DNA from: Leucobacter salsicius M1-8
GTDB taxonomy: Bacteria; Actinomycetota; Actinomycetes; Actinomycetales; Microbacteriaceae
Length of the DNA stretch: 64,000 nucleotides
Direction of reading: 5' to 3'
Assembly (NCBI RefSeq): GCF_000350525.1
Contig: NZ_AOCN01000015.1
Span: forward strand, 186,001 to 250,000
Shown piece by piece: positions 41,626 through 50,427 of the stretch; positions within the stretch are counted from its first letter, which is position 1, and the number at the start of each line of letters is the position of its first letter. The notes below the pieces were generated by a model. The model did not search any database. It was not told where the DNA came from and worked only from the letters and a program-made list of their open reading frames with translations. The position numbers and the translations under genes were made by a program.

Positions 41626-43380
41626 ATGAGCAACGCGACGAGTGCATTCTTTGCTGCCCGAGACCAGCTGCTAAGCCTGGCTGGCGATCCGGATCGCGCC
41701 CGCCGTGAGTTCGTCTGGCCCGAGCCCGGCGACAGCTTCAACTGGGCACACGACGTGTTCGACGAGATCGCGCGCGACAACGACACGACCGCGCTGTGGA
41801 TCTCGGAGCGTGGCGGGGCCGACACCAAGCGCAGCTTCGAAGCTATGCGCCGCCGCTCGGACCAGGTAGCCAACTGGCTGCGCGGCCTTGGCATGCGCAA
41901 GGGCGAGGTCGCAATGCTGATGCTCGACAATCAGGTCGAGCTGTGGGAGATCATGCTCGCCGCGATGAAGCTCGGCGTCGTGATCCTGCCGACCTCGGTC
42001 GTGCTGGGCGCCGCGGAACTGACAGACCGTGTCGCGCGCGGCAGCGTCAAGTGGGTCTTCGCCGGCCCGAATGACGCCGTGAAGTTTGCGAGCGTGCCCG
42101 GCAAGTACCGCGGCATTGGGGTCGATCTCGACAGCGGCAGCCAGGATCAGCGCGCCATGCTCTTCAACTGGGATCGCTATGAGGAGTCACGTGCGGCTTC
42201 AGAGGCGCTGATTCCCAAGCGCACCGCGAGCGGCGACGCCGCGATCATTTACTTCACGTCGGGCACGACGAGCCTGCCCAAGATCGTCGAACACTCGCAC
42301 GTCAGTTACCCGCTCGGGCACCTGAGCACGCTCGCGTGGCTCGGCATTCGCCCCGGCGACACCCACCTCGTCATCAGCGCGCCCGGCTGGGGCAAGCATG
42401 CGTGGTCGAGCTTTTTCGGCCCGTGGCACGTGGGGGCGACGATCTTCGTCGCGAACTCGCCCCGTTTCGACCCCGAATACCTGGTCGCCGAACTCGATCG
42501 CGCCGAGGTCGCCACGTTCTGTGCGCCGCCCACTGTGTGGCGCATGCTGATTCAGCACGAACTCACCACGAAGCCCCGCGCATTGCGCGAGGTCGTCTCG
42601 GCGGGGGAGCCGCTCAACCCCGAGGTCATCGCCCGCATCAAGGACTGGTGGGGCCTCGAGATTCGCGACGGCTACGGCCAGACCGAAACCACGGCACTCA
42701 TCGGCAACATGCCGGGTGACCCGGTCGTGCCCGGAGCCATGGGCCTGCCGCTGCCCGGCGTCAAGATCGCGCTCGTCGACCCGCTCACGGGGGAAGAAAC
42801 GGATGAAGGCGAGATCTGCCTGCCGCTGGGTGCTGACGATGCGGGTACTGCGCGATCCGGATCGCGCCCCGTGAATCTGATGACCGCGTACATCGGCAAC
42901 GAAGCGGCCACGGCCCACGCCACCGAGGGCGGATACTTTCACACGGGCGACGTCGCCGTGCGCGGCGAGGGCGGCGTACTCACGTTCGTCGGCCGCACCG
43001 ATGACATTTTCAAGTCGAGCGATTTCAAGGTGTCACCGTTCGAAGTGGAGAGCGCGCTCATCGAGCATGAGTTCGTGGCTGAGGCTGCCGTTGTGGGTGC
43101 CCCCGATGACACGAAGCTGAACATCACGAAGGCGTATGTCGCGCTGGCGGCAGGCGTGCCGGCCGATGCCGACACCGCGCGAGCAATTCTGGCGCACGCG
43201 CGGGTGGCCATGCCCGCCTACATGAGGGTGCGGCGCGTGGAGTTCTTTGAGCTGCCGAAGACGGCATCGGGCAAGATCCGCCGCGTCGAGCTGCGCCAGC
43301 GCGAAGTTGACGCGCACGCGGCGGGCGAACGCGTCGAGGGCGAGTGGCGCGAAAGTGACTTTTCCGGCCTGAAGGGCTAG
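41626..43380 (+). CDS. Acyl-CoA synthetase (AMP-binding, medium-chain-type)
   Basis: A 584-residue ANL-superfamily adenylating enzyme. The P-loop A3 is 'IIYFTSGTTSLPKIVEHSH' (about 205-225), A5 is 'DGYGQTETT', A7 is 'GGYFHTGDVAVRGEGG', A8 is 'GRTDDIFKSSDFKVSPFEVE', and the catalytic A10 Lys is in 'PKTASGKIRRVELRQRE'. The layout and the 'HSHVSYPLGHLSTLAWLGI' block resemble the ACSM/medium-chain and benzoate-ligase branch rather than acetyl-CoA synthetase. The start ATG 41626 is preferred; in-frame sequence upstream (41590) is not conserved. The substrate is uncertain. A perfect 12-bp terminator follows. Confidence 0.9.
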   Translation: MSNATSAFFAARDQLLSLAGDPDRARREFVWPEPGDSFNWAHDVFDEIARDNDTTALWISERGGADTKRSFEAMRRRSDQVANWLRGLGMRKGEVAMLMLDNQVELWEIMLAAMKLGVVILPTSVVLGAAELTDRVARGSVKWVFAGPNDAVKFASVPGKYRGIGVDLDSGSQDQRAMLFNWDRYEESRAASEALIPKRTASGDAAIIYFTSGTTSLPKIVEHSHVSYPLGHLSTLAWLGIRPGDTHLVISAPGWGKHAWSSFFGPWHVGATIFVANSPRFDPEYLVAELDRAEVATFCAPPTVWRMLIQHELTTKPRALREVVSAGEPLNPEVIARIKDWWGLEIRDGYGQTETTALIGNMPGDPVVPGAMGLPLPGVKIALVDPLTGEETDEGEICLPLGADDAGTARSGSRPVNLMTAYIGNEAATAHATEGGYFHTGDVAVRGEGGVLTFVGRTDDIFKSSDFKVSPFEVESALIEHEFVAEAAVVGAPDDTKLNITKAYVALAAGVPADADTARAILAHARVAMPAYMRVRRVEFFELPKTASGKIRRVELRQREVDAHAAGERVEGEWRESDFSGLKG

Positions 43381-43386
43381 CGCGTC

Positions 43387-43413
43387 GACGGAGCCGCTCG
43401 CAGCGGCTCCGTC
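43387..43413 (+). terminator. Terminator after the acyl-CoA synthetase gene
   Basis: A perfect 12-bp stem (43387-43398 with 43402-43413) with a CGC loop, seven bases after the stop. Confidence 0.7.
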
Positions 43414-43486
43414 ACATGGCGACACATGTCGTCACACGATGACACCTAGTTTGAGGGTGCTCGCGGGCCGCCGATAGCTTCAAGCT

Positions 43487-44695
43487 ATGACACAGATCGA
43501 GACCACCACCGCCGGTAGCCTGCCGCGCTCGCAGGCACTTCTTGAAGCGAACGCGGCACGCGAATTTGAGGCCGACGGCTTCACCTTCAAGTCGACGCCC
43601 GAGTTCGAGGGCCTCGTCGCCGAGGCCGTGCGCGATGTTGTAGCGCGCCAGCGTGACCTGGGCATCACGCAGCCGGGCGATGGTGAGTACGGTCACGCTA
43701 TGTCGAACTCGGTCGACTACGCGGCATGGTGGAGCTACACGTTCCAGCGCACCGCTGGCCTCTCGCTCACGGGTGGCGACATCTTTACCGCGCCGGTTCA
43801 GCGCTCGGAGCCGGGCAACATTCGCCTCACGTCATTCCCCGACCGTCGCGACTGGACCGCGTTCGCCGCCGCGTACCAGGACACCGACAACCCCATCAGC
43901 ACCGGCTCACCCGCCACAGCATTCCCGGCGACCACCGGTCCGCTCAGCTTCGTTGGGCAAGAGGCCATCGCGAGCGACGTGCGCAACCTGAAGGCTGCCC
44001 TGCAGCCCGGTGAGCAGGGCTTCCTCACCTCGCTCGCACCCGGCTGTGGTGCGCGCATCGAGAACGAGTACTACAAGACCGAGCAGGAACACATCGACGC
44101 GTGGGTTGAGGTGCAGCGCGAGGAGTTCAAAGCGATCACCGATGCTGGGCTGATCGTGCAGATCGACGATCCTTCGCTCGCTGAGAACTGGGATCAGATC
44201 AACCCCGAGCCCTCGATCGAAGACTACGTTGCGTTCACGCAGCTGCGCATCGACGCGATCAACGAGGCCATTAAGGGCCTGCCCAAGGAACTCGTGCGCC
44301 TGCACCTGTGCTGGGGTTCGTGGCACGGCCCGCACTCAACTGACATCGAGCTCAAGCACATTCTCAAGACCGTGCTGAGCGCCAACGTCGGACAGATCTC
44401 GTTCGAGGCCGCCAATGCGCGCCACGAGCACGAGTGGACCGTTTGGGAGGAGAACAAGAACCTCATTCCTGATGATCTGATTCTCGTGCCCGGCGTGATC
44501 GGTCATTCGACCAACCTCATCGAGCACCCCGAGCTCGTCGCGCAGCGCATCGAGCGCTACGCCAAGGTCGTTGGCCCCGAGCGTGTCATCGCGGCCACCG
44601 ACTGTGGCCTCGGCGGCCGCGTGCACGAGCAGATTGCCTGGGCAAAGCTCGCCTCGCTCGGCGAGGGCGCGCGCATCGCTGGTGCTCGTATCTAA
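43487..44695 (+). CDS. Cobalamin-independent methionine synthase II family protein (copy 1)
   Basis: 402 residues, corresponding to the catalytic C-terminal half of MetE only. It opens 'TTTAGSLPRSQALLEAN' and has 'GITQPGDGEYGHAMS', 'LIVQIDDPSLAENWDQINPE', 'VRLHLCWGSWHGPHSTDIEL' and 'VIAATDCGLGGRVH'. The His and Cys of 'HLC' and the Cys of 'TDCG' match the MetE zinc site that activates a thiol. The family transfers methyl or other groups to thiols (homocysteine, or coenzyme M in epoxyalkane transferases), so the exact acceptor is open. A close paralogue lies 353 bp downstream on the same strand. Confidence 0.88.
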   Translation: MTQIETTTAGSLPRSQALLEANAAREFEADGFTFKSTPEFEGLVAEAVRDVVARQRDLGITQPGDGEYGHAMSNSVDYAAWWSYTFQRTAGLSLTGGDIFTAPVQRSEPGNIRLTSFPDRRDWTAFAAAYQDTDNPISTGSPATAFPATTGPLSFVGQEAIASDVRNLKAALQPGEQGFLTSLAPGCGARIENEYYKTEQEHIDAWVEVQREEFKAITDAGLIVQIDDPSLAENWDQINPEPSIEDYVAFTQLRIDAINEAIKGLPKELVRLHLCWGSWHGPHSTDIELKHILKTVLSANVGQISFEAANARHEHEWTVWEENKNLIPDDLILVPGVIGHSTNLIEHPELVAQRIERYAKVVGPERVIAATDCGLGGRVHEQIAWAKLASLGEGARIAGARI

Positions 44696-44709
44696 CGCAC
44701 GTTGAGCAC

Positions 44710-44765
44710 GCACGAGGGCTTCTGGCCGGGATCACTTCCGCTCAGAGGCCCTCGTGCATTTATTC
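44710..44765 (+). terminator. Terminator between the MetE-like paralogues
   Basis: GCACGAGGGC (44710-44719) pairs with GCCCTCGTGC (44748-44757); the T-rich ATTTATTC follows. The loop is long (28 nt), but the position just after the stop supports termination. Confidence 0.7.
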
Positions 44766-45048
44766 GTAGGGTGTCTTGCCTCGCCCTGCGAGGTGCGGTT
44801 TTGCGGGTGCTGCCGGTGAGGTTGGGCTCGCGAGGTTGGGCTCGCAAGGTTGGACTCGCGAGGTGGGGCCAAGAGCGGGGATTATGGGCGCCTATTACCC
44901 CCGCGGTTGGCCCCAGCGAGGGATGAGGTCGCGCGTGGCGACGATCTATCCGACTCAGGCGCGAAGATGCGAGCGATTGCGGCACTGGTTGCTGACACAG
45001 TTCGACACGAATGCGTGACAGCTGTGGCTCGTTGGATAGCGTGGCCAT
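44766..45048 (+). other. Intergenic region upstream of the second MetE-like gene, with 14-bp tandem repeats
   Basis: This stretch has no credible gene. At 44818-44859 there are three tandem copies of a 14-bp unit (GAGGTTGGGCTCGC, the third with two changes), and a degenerate fourth follows. The last 120 bases are less GC-rich and should hold the promoter. 'CGACACGAATGCGTGAC' at 45003-45019 loosely resembles 'CGACACATGTCGTCAC' (about 43420-43435) upstream of copy 1 and could be a shared operator; this is tentative. Confidence 0.55.
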
Positions 45049-46257
45049 ATGACCACGATTCAGACGACCACCGCCGGTAGCCTGCCCCGCACAGATGCAC
45101 TCATCGAGGCGAACGCCGCGCGCACCTTCGAAGACGACGGGTTCACCCTCGTCTCGACCCCCGAACACACGGCTCTCGTTGACGCCGCCGTGCGCGAAGT
45201 GGTGCAGCAGCAGCTCGAAGCTGGTATCACGCAGCCGGGCGACGGCGAGTTTGGCAAGGCCATGTCGAGCGCGGTCGACTACGGCGCGTGGTGGGGATAC
45301 TCGTTCCAGCGCGTCTCGGGTCTCGCGCTGACAGACCGCAACACGTTCACCGATGAGCCGAAGGTGTCGACGCCCGGCAACATTCAGCTCACTTCGTTCT
45401 CTGACCGGCGCGACCGCAAGCGGTTCGCAGACATGTACGCGAACCCTGAGTGGGGCATGCACCAGAGCAAGTGGTCGACCCGCATGCCGAGCACTACGGG
45501 GGAATTGAGCTACCTCGGGCACGATGCAGTTAACGCCGATATCGCGAGCCTGACCGGCTCCCTCGCGGCCGGCCAGCAGGGCTTCATTACCTCGATCGCA
45601 CCGGGCTCAGCGGCACGCGTGCCGAACGAGTTCTACGCGTCTGAAGCGGAGCACCTTTTCGCGTGGAGTGACGCGCTGCGCCCCGAGTACCAAGCGATCA
45701 CCGATGCAGGCCTCATTGTGCAGATCGATGACCCATCGCTCTGCGAAAGCTGGGACCAGATCAACCCCGAGCCCTCGGTGAGTGACTACCTCGACTTCAT
45801 CCAGCTGCGCGTTGACGCGATCAACAAGGCCGTCGAAGGCCTGCCCCGCGACCTCGTGCGACTGCACCTGTGCTGGGGTTCGTGGCATGGCCCGCACTCC
45901 ACCGACATTGAGCTCAAGGAGATTCTGAAGACCGTGCTCAGCGTCAACGCCGGGCAGATTTCGTTCGAGGCCGCCAACTCGCGCCACGAGCACGAGTGGC
46001 GCGTATGGGCCGAAAACCAGCACCTGATCGCTGACGACCTCGTGCTGGTGCCCGGCGTCGTGTCGCACGCGACCAACCTCATCGAGCACCCCGAGCTCGT
46101 AGCCGACCGCATTGAGCGCTTCGCGCAGATCGTCGGCCCGGAGCGCGTGATCGCCTCGACCGACTGCGGCCTCGGTGGACGGGTACACCCGGATATCGCT
46201 TGGGCGAAGCTCGAGGCGCTGGGCGAGGGAGCGCGCCGCGCTGCTGCGCGGGTCTAG
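45049..46257 (+). CDS. Cobalamin-independent methionine synthase II family protein (copy 2)
   Basis: 402 residues, the same length as copy 1 and alike throughout ('TTTAGSLPRTDALIEANAAR', 'GITQPGDGEFGKAMS', 'LIVQIDDPSLCESWDQINPE', 'VRLHLCWGSWHGPHSTDIEL', 'VIASTDCGLGGRVHPDIAW'). All three predicted zinc ligands are kept. The copies differ most in the region about 95-165, where copy 2 has 'MYANPEWGMHQSKWSTRMPS'; this probably sets substrate preference. The first copy has its own terminator and the second has its own upstream region, so they may be regulated separately. Confidence 0.88.
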   Translation: MTTIQTTTAGSLPRTDALIEANAARTFEDDGFTLVSTPEHTALVDAAVREVVQQQLEAGITQPGDGEFGKAMSSAVDYGAWWGYSFQRVSGLALTDRNTFTDEPKVSTPGNIQLTSFSDRRDRKRFADMYANPEWGMHQSKWSTRMPSTTGELSYLGHDAVNADIASLTGSLAAGQQGFITSIAPGSAARVPNEFYASEAEHLFAWSDALRPEYQAITDAGLIVQIDDPSLCESWDQINPEPSVSDYLDFIQLRVDAINKAVEGLPRDLVRLHLCWGSWHGPHSTDIELKEILKTVLSVNAGQISFEAANSRHEHEWRVWAENQHLIADDLVLVPGVVSHATNLIEHPELVADRIERFAQIVGPERVIASTDCGLGGRVHPDIAWAKLEALGEGARRAAARV

Positions 46258-46278
46258 TCGTCTAGCGAGTTTCTGTTC

Positions 46279-46312
46279 GTAGGGGTCGCTGAGAGGCGGC
46301 CCCTACTGCTTT
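46279..46312. terminator. Terminator between MetE-like copy 2 and the ion-channel gene
   Basis: GTAGGGG/CCCCTAC (46279-46285 with 46300-46306), with inner GC pairing, is followed by TGCTTT. The flanking genes are convergent. Confidence 0.7.
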
Positions 46313-46318
46313 GTGGCC

Positions 46319-47044
46319 TTACTGTTCTGGAGCGTCGCGGTTCGTGAGCTCACTGCGTAGTGCCGCGACCTCGTCGCGCAGAGCGCGAACGTCTCCCCGG
46401 GTGGCTGCCGGATCTGAGTCGTCGGCCCGGTGTGCGCCGCGCTCGAGCACCCAGGAAGCAAGCGTGGCGGTAATAATGCCGGCCAGCGCCAAACCGCCGA
46501 ACATCACGATGACACCGACGACGCGGCCTGTCATCGTGACCGGTGTGAAATCACCGAACCCTGTTGTTGTTGCCGTCACGCACGCCCACCACACGGCGTC
46601 GCCAAAGCTCACGATCGTGGCGCCGGCGGCTCGGCGTTCAGCGTCGAGCACCTGCAGTGATGCCACGTAGATGAGAATTGCAGTAGACCCGACCCCGAAC
46701 ACTAGAATCCGGGTTCGCAGGGCGGCCGCCTTTGTGAGGTGCAATCCGGGAATCCTGGTAAAGACGCGGAGTACAAGTACGACGCGCAACACGGGAATGA
46801 GCGTGAAAGCGATATCGCCGAGATGCGTGCGGAACCACCGCCACCGGTGCCCTTTTGCGAGGCGAAGCTTGGCAATATAGTCGATGGCAAACATGCACCA
46901 GGTGACGAGAATCACAATGTCGGCGGTAAGGGCGGCTGCGCCTGAGGCATCGGTGATGACTCGCCACGAGTAGGCAATAATGAAGGCGATTGAGGCGCTC
47001 AACAGGTAGGGTCCAGTGCGCCGTCGCCAGGTTGTCTCGTCCAT
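46319..47044 (-). CDS. Potassium channel family protein, single pore loop
   Basis: 241 residues. Hydrophobic segments at about 12-30, 38-58, 75-97 and 110-128 resemble a reduced voltage-sensor region; 'VLRVVLVLRVFTRIPGLH' carries spaced Arg like an S4 helix. Then comes the pore: 'SFGDAVWWACVTATTTGFGD' contains the selectivity filter TTTGFGD (GFG in place of the usual GYG), followed by the inner helix 'VVGVIVMFGGLALAGIITAT'. The C-terminus is a short coiled coil ('DVRALRDEVAALRSELTN') that may hold the tetramer together. Most likely a voltage-gated-like K+ channel. Confidence 0.9.
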   Translation of the reverse strand: MDETTWRRRTGPYLLSASIAFIIAYSWRVITDASGAAALTADIVILVTWCMFAIDYIAKLRLAKGHRWRWFRTHLGDIAFTLIPVLRVVLVLRVFTRIPGLHLTKAAALRTRILVFGVGSTAILIYVASLQVLDAERRAAGATIVSFGDAVWWACVTATTTGFGDFTPVTMTGRVVGVIVMFGGLALAGIITATLASWVLERGAHRADDSDPAATRGDVRALRDEVAALRSELTNRDAPEQ

Positions 47045-47116
47045 TCACCCATCTTCTCAGGCGCTCATCGCAGATGCGGAAGAGTCGGCGCCGCCAATGC
47101 GTGAGTTTGATTGCAC

Positions 47117-48124
47117 CTAATCCCCGTGCCGGAGCAGGGCGTAGCACCGTGCTACGCGATCCCGCCACCAGGTGTCGCGATCCGGATCTGCCCGATACTG
47201 CGCAAGGAGTTCGGCATCGAGAGCGGGCCGCCGCACCGCGATCGCCCCGCCCACCGGCACGAGCGAGTCGCGCGTGACATCGCCGTCGAGCAGCGCGACG
47301 GTGCCGAGCCCGCACGCGCCCGCGAGCTTTCCAACGGGAAGTGCGGCCGCGAGCTGTACGCCCATCGCGATGCCGACGGAGGTGTCGAGCGCGCTCGAGA
47401 TCACGACGGGGAGGCCCGCCTGCTCGACGAGGGCGAGCGCGCGGCGCACGCCGCCGAGCGGCTGGGCCTTGATGATGAGCAGGTCCGCTGCTCCGGATCG
47501 CGCGACCTCGAGCGGATCACTCGCCTTGCGCACGCTCTCGTCGGCGGCGATGCGCACCGTGCCCGAGAGACTGGCGCGCACTTCGGCGAGCTCGGCCACC
47601 GTGGCACACGGCTGTTCGGCGTAGTCGATGTCGAACGCGGTGAGCGCCGTGAGCGCGGTGACGGCTTCGTCGACGGTCCAGCCGCAGTTTGCGTCGACCC
47701 GCACGAGCGCGGCGGGGCCCATCGCTTCGCGCACGGCGCGCACGCGTGCGATGTCGTCGGCGAGCGTCTGCCCGCGTTCGGCGACCTTCACCTTGGCGGT
47801 CGTACAACCCGGAAAACGGGCGAGAATCGCGGGGACCTCGGCCGCTGCGACGGCTGGCACGGTCGCGTTGACCTCGATTCTGTCTCGCCGTGCGGGCGGC
47901 TGAGCATTCCAGCCGAAGTCGAGGGCCGCGGCGAGCCACGTGGCAGCCTCCCGGTCGTCATACTCGGGAAACGGGGAGAACTCGGTGGGTCCTTCCGGGC
48001 CGTCGATGATGACGGCCTCGCGCACGCTGATGCCGCGAAACCGAGTGCGGGTGGGGATCGCGACGACGCGCGCGCGGTCGAGCACCTCTGCGAGCGGAGG
48101 GAGACCTGCAGCGAATTCACTCAT
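47117..48124 (-). CDS. menC: o-Succinylbenzoate synthase
   Basis: A 335-residue enolase-superfamily enzyme that dehydrates SHCHC to o-succinylbenzoate in menaquinone synthesis. Catalytic features: 'AKVKVAERG' (Lys-x-Lys), 'VRVDANCGW' (first metal Asp), 'DYAEQPC' (Glu), 'RIAADESV' (Asp/Glu), and 'LLIIKAQPLGG' (second Lys). The start used (MSEFAAG) is where conservation begins; upstream in-frame sequence to 48208 overlaps the divergent TfoX-like gene's start region. First of the menaquinone genes. Confidence 0.93.
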   Translation of the reverse strand: MSEFAAGLPPLAEVLDRARVVAIPTRTRFRGISVREAVIIDGPEGPTEFSPFPEYDDREAATWLAAALDFGWNAQPPARRDRIEVNATVPAVAAAEVPAILARFPGCTTAKVKVAERGQTLADDIARVRAVREAMGPAALVRVDANCGWTVDEAVTALTALTAFDIDYAEQPCATVAELAEVRASLSGTVRIAADESVRKASDPLEVARSGAADLLIIKAQPLGGVRRALALVEQAGLPVVISSALDTSVGIAMGVQLAAALPVGKLAGACGLGTVALLDGDVTRDSLVPVGGAIAVRRPALDAELLAQYRADPDRDTWWRDRVARCYALLRHGD

Positions 48125-48236
48125 GCTTTGATCTTGCCACTCCTGGTGGGTGGACGCTGGATACTGTGACTCGCTTCGCTCGCGCAGCATGACGGTGGAG
48201 GGTGACACCTACTCGGCACCGGACTACGCTGGCGAC

Positions 48237-48593
48237 ATGAGCACGCGCGCCGACACCATGGAGTTTCTCACCGATCAACTCAGCGCGCTGCCCGGCATCC
48301 GCACCCGCAAGATGTTCGGCGAATATTGCCTGTACTACGACGAGAAGCCCGTCGCGTTTATCTGCGACGATGAGCTGTTTGTGAAGCCGACCGAACCCGG
48401 CCGCGAATACCTCGGCACCCCCGACGAGGCCCCGGCCTACCCCGGATCCAAGATGTACTTTCGGGTCAGCGGCGATCGTTGGGAGGACCGCGAGTGGCTC
48501 GCTGCACTCATTGACCTCACGGCGGCCGCGCTCCCGGCGCCCAAGCCGAAGACTCCCAAGAAGTCGAAAACTCCGAAGAATTCGGAGCAATAG
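48237..48593 (+). CDS. TfoX/Sxy N-terminal-domain protein
   Basis: 118 residues of which 1-95 are the TfoX N-terminal domain: 'LSALPGIRTRKMFGEYCLYY', 'KPVAFICDDELFVKPTEPGR', 'PAYPGSKMYFRV'. A Lys/Pro/Ser-rich tail ('PKTPKKSKTPKNSEQ') follows. In gamma-proteobacteria full-length Sxy/TfoX induces competence genes; the single-domain proteins of Actinobacteria are uncharacterised. I chose the ATG at 48237 where the domain starts; an in-frame ATG at 48150 is possible. No strong ribosome-binding site is seen. Confidence 0.85.
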   Translation: MSTRADTMEFLTDQLSALPGIRTRKMFGEYCLYYDEKPVAFICDDELFVKPTEPGREYLGTPDEAPAYPGSKMYFRVSGDRWEDREWLAALIDLTAAALPAPKPKTPKKSKTPKNSEQ

Positions 48594-48666
48594 GCACCTA
48601 AAGGCCTGATGAAGCCTAGCCTCACCTTGCTTGCGCCACGGTTGATGCGGGGCGATAATCAGAGGC

Positions 48667-49398
48667 ATGAACGTCGAAGCGCCTACTGAAACCCAGCACG
48701 AGAACGAGCCGCACAACAACCGGATCGGGCAGAAGCTGAACTGGCTGCGGGCTGGCGTACTCGGCGCCAACGACGGCATCGTATCGACGGCCGGCGTCGT
48801 CATCGGCGTCGCCGCGGCCACCCCCGGCAACGTGTTCGCCATCGCGACCGCAGGCCTGGCTGCGCTGGTCGCCGGCGCGTTCTCGATGGCGGGCGGCGAA
48901 TACGTTTCGGTGAGCACGCAGCGCGACACCGAGCGTGCCATGATCGAACGCGAAAAGCGGGAGCTGCTCGAGCAGCCCGAGGAGGAGCTGCTGGAGCTCG
49001 CGGGCTTTTACGAGCAGCGGGGCCTCTCGCCGCACCTTGCGCTCGAGGTCGCGCAGGAGCTGACTGAACACGACGCGCTCGCCGCCCACGCCGAGATCGA
49101 GCTGGGTATCGACCCGAACGAATTCACGAGCCCCTGGGCGGCCGCGATCTCATCATTTGTCGCGTTCACCGCGGGCGCGCTGATTCCGCTGATCATGATC
49201 CTGCTGCCGCTCGGCGCCCACTCTGTTTGGATCGCGGCCGTTGCGGTCGTCGTGGGGCTGCTGTTCACCGGCTGGATCAGTGCGGCGCTCGGCCAAGCTC
49301 CGCGGCTCCCCGCGATCCTGCGCAATGTGCTCATGGGCTCGGCGACCATGGCCGCGACCTACGGCGTCGGTCTGCTATTCGGCGTGGCCGTCGGCTAG
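48667..49398 (+). CDS. VIT1/CCC1 family Fe2+/Mn2+ transporter
   Basis: 243 residues with five transmembrane helices. The first helix block 'WLRAGVLGANDGIVSTAGVV' and 'GAFSMAGGEYVSVSTQRDTE' are the family's signature, and the cytosolic insert (about 100-155, 'EEELLELAGFYEQRGLSPHL', 'ELTEHDALAAHAEIELGID') has the acidic and His residues that bind metal in plant VIT1. It exports or sequesters iron or manganese. A hairpin terminator follows. Confidence 0.93.
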   Translation: MNVEAPTETQHENEPHNNRIGQKLNWLRAGVLGANDGIVSTAGVVIGVAAATPGNVFAIATAGLAALVAGAFSMAGGEYVSVSTQRDTERAMIEREKRELLEQPEEELLELAGFYEQRGLSPHLALEVAQELTEHDALAAHAEIELGIDPNEFTSPWAAAISSFVAFTAGALIPLIMILLPLGAHSVWIAAVAVVVGLLFTGWISAALGQAPRLPAILRNVLMGSATMAATYGVGLLFGVAVG

Positions 49399-49420
49399 CG
49401 ACGCGCTATCCGGATCGCCC

Positions 49421-49448
49421 AGCCCCGTTCGCCCCGGCGAGCGGGGCT
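49421..49448 (+). terminator. Terminator after the VIT-family gene
   Basis: AGCCCCGTTCGC pairs with GCGAGCGGGGCT (49421-49432 with 49437-49448) with one non-canonical pair and a 4-nt loop, followed by TTC. Confidence 0.65.
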
Positions 49449-49478
49449 TCGTGCGGCCGCGGGGCCTAGGCTTAGGGC

Positions 49479-50393
49479 ATGACCCAGCAGGTATCTGAGA
49501 TCTTCGACCCGGCCGTGTGGGAAGTCGCCCCCGGCGCCGCAAATTACACCGACATCACGGCGCACCTGAGCCTCGACGGGCGCATCGCCCGAGTCGCGTT
49601 CAACCGGCCCGAGGTGCGCAACGCGTTTCGGCCGCACACCGTCGACGAGCTCTTTGACGCGCTCGAGCGGGTGCGTGTGAACCCGCACGTGGGTGTCGTG
49701 CTGCTCACGGGCAACGGCCCGTCGGCGAAGGATGGCGGCTGGGCGTTCTGTTCGGGTGGAGACCAGCGCATTCGCGGGCGCGATGGGTACAAGTACTCGG
49801 ATTCCGAGACCGTGGTGGGAGCCGAGGGGCTGGCCCGCGCCGGGCGGCTACACATTCTTGAGGTGCAGCGCCTGATCCGGTTCATGCCGAAGGTTGTGAT
49901 CGCGCTGGTGCCCGGTTGGGCCGCGGGCGGCGGGCACTCACTCAATGTGGTGTGCGACCTCACGATTGCCTCGCGCGAGCACGCGATGTTCAAGCAGACC
50001 GATGCCGACGTTGGGTCGTTTGATGCCGGTTACGGCAGCGCCTACTTTGCGCGCCAGGTGGGACAGAAGAACGCCCGCGAGGTCTTTTTCCTCGCCGAGA
50101 CGTATGACGCCGAGCGGGCGCGCGAGATGGGCGCCGTGAACCGGGTCGTGCCGCATGCCGAGCTCGAGACCACCGGCATTGAGTGGGCGCGCACGATCCT
50201 CGGCAAGTCGCCGACCGCGATCCGCATGCTGAAGTACGCGATGAACGCCGTCGACGACGGGATCGTGGGCCAGCAGTTGTTCGCGGGCGAAACGACCCGC
50301 CTCGCCTACGGCACCGACGAAGCCGTCGAAGGGCGCGACTCGTTCCTCGAGAAGCGCGACCCCGACTGGGGTCCGTTCCCGTACTACTACTAA
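49479..50393 (+). CDS. menB: 1,4-Dihydroxy-2-naphthoyl-CoA synthase
   Basis: 304 residues of the crotonase fold, ring-closing o-succinylbenzoyl-CoA. 'RVAFNRPEVRNAFRPHTVDE', 'WAFCSGGDQRIRGRDGYKY' (oxyanion hole and the bicarbonate-independent or -dependent loop), 'KVVIALVPGWAAGGGHSLNV', 'QTDADVGSFDAGYGSAYFAR' with the catalytic Asp and Tyr region. The length matches the long actinobacterial MenB. It stands apart from menE-menA-menD by glcB and its regulator. Confidence 0.96.
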   Translation: MTQQVSEIFDPAVWEVAPGAANYTDITAHLSLDGRIARVAFNRPEVRNAFRPHTVDELFDALERVRVNPHVGVVLLTGNGPSAKDGGWAFCSGGDQRIRGRDGYKYSDSETVVGAEGLARAGRLHILEVQRLIRFMPKVVIALVPGWAAGGGHSLNVVCDLTIASREHAMFKQTDADVGSFDAGYGSAYFARQVGQKNAREVFFLAETYDAERAREMGAVNRVVPHAELETTGIEWARTILGKSPTAIRMLKYAMNAVDDGIVGQQLFAGETTRLAYGTDEAVEGRDSFLEKRDPDWGPFPYYY

Positions 50394-50427
50394 GTCAACG
50401 CAAAGAGTTTCCGAACGGGCGGAACGA

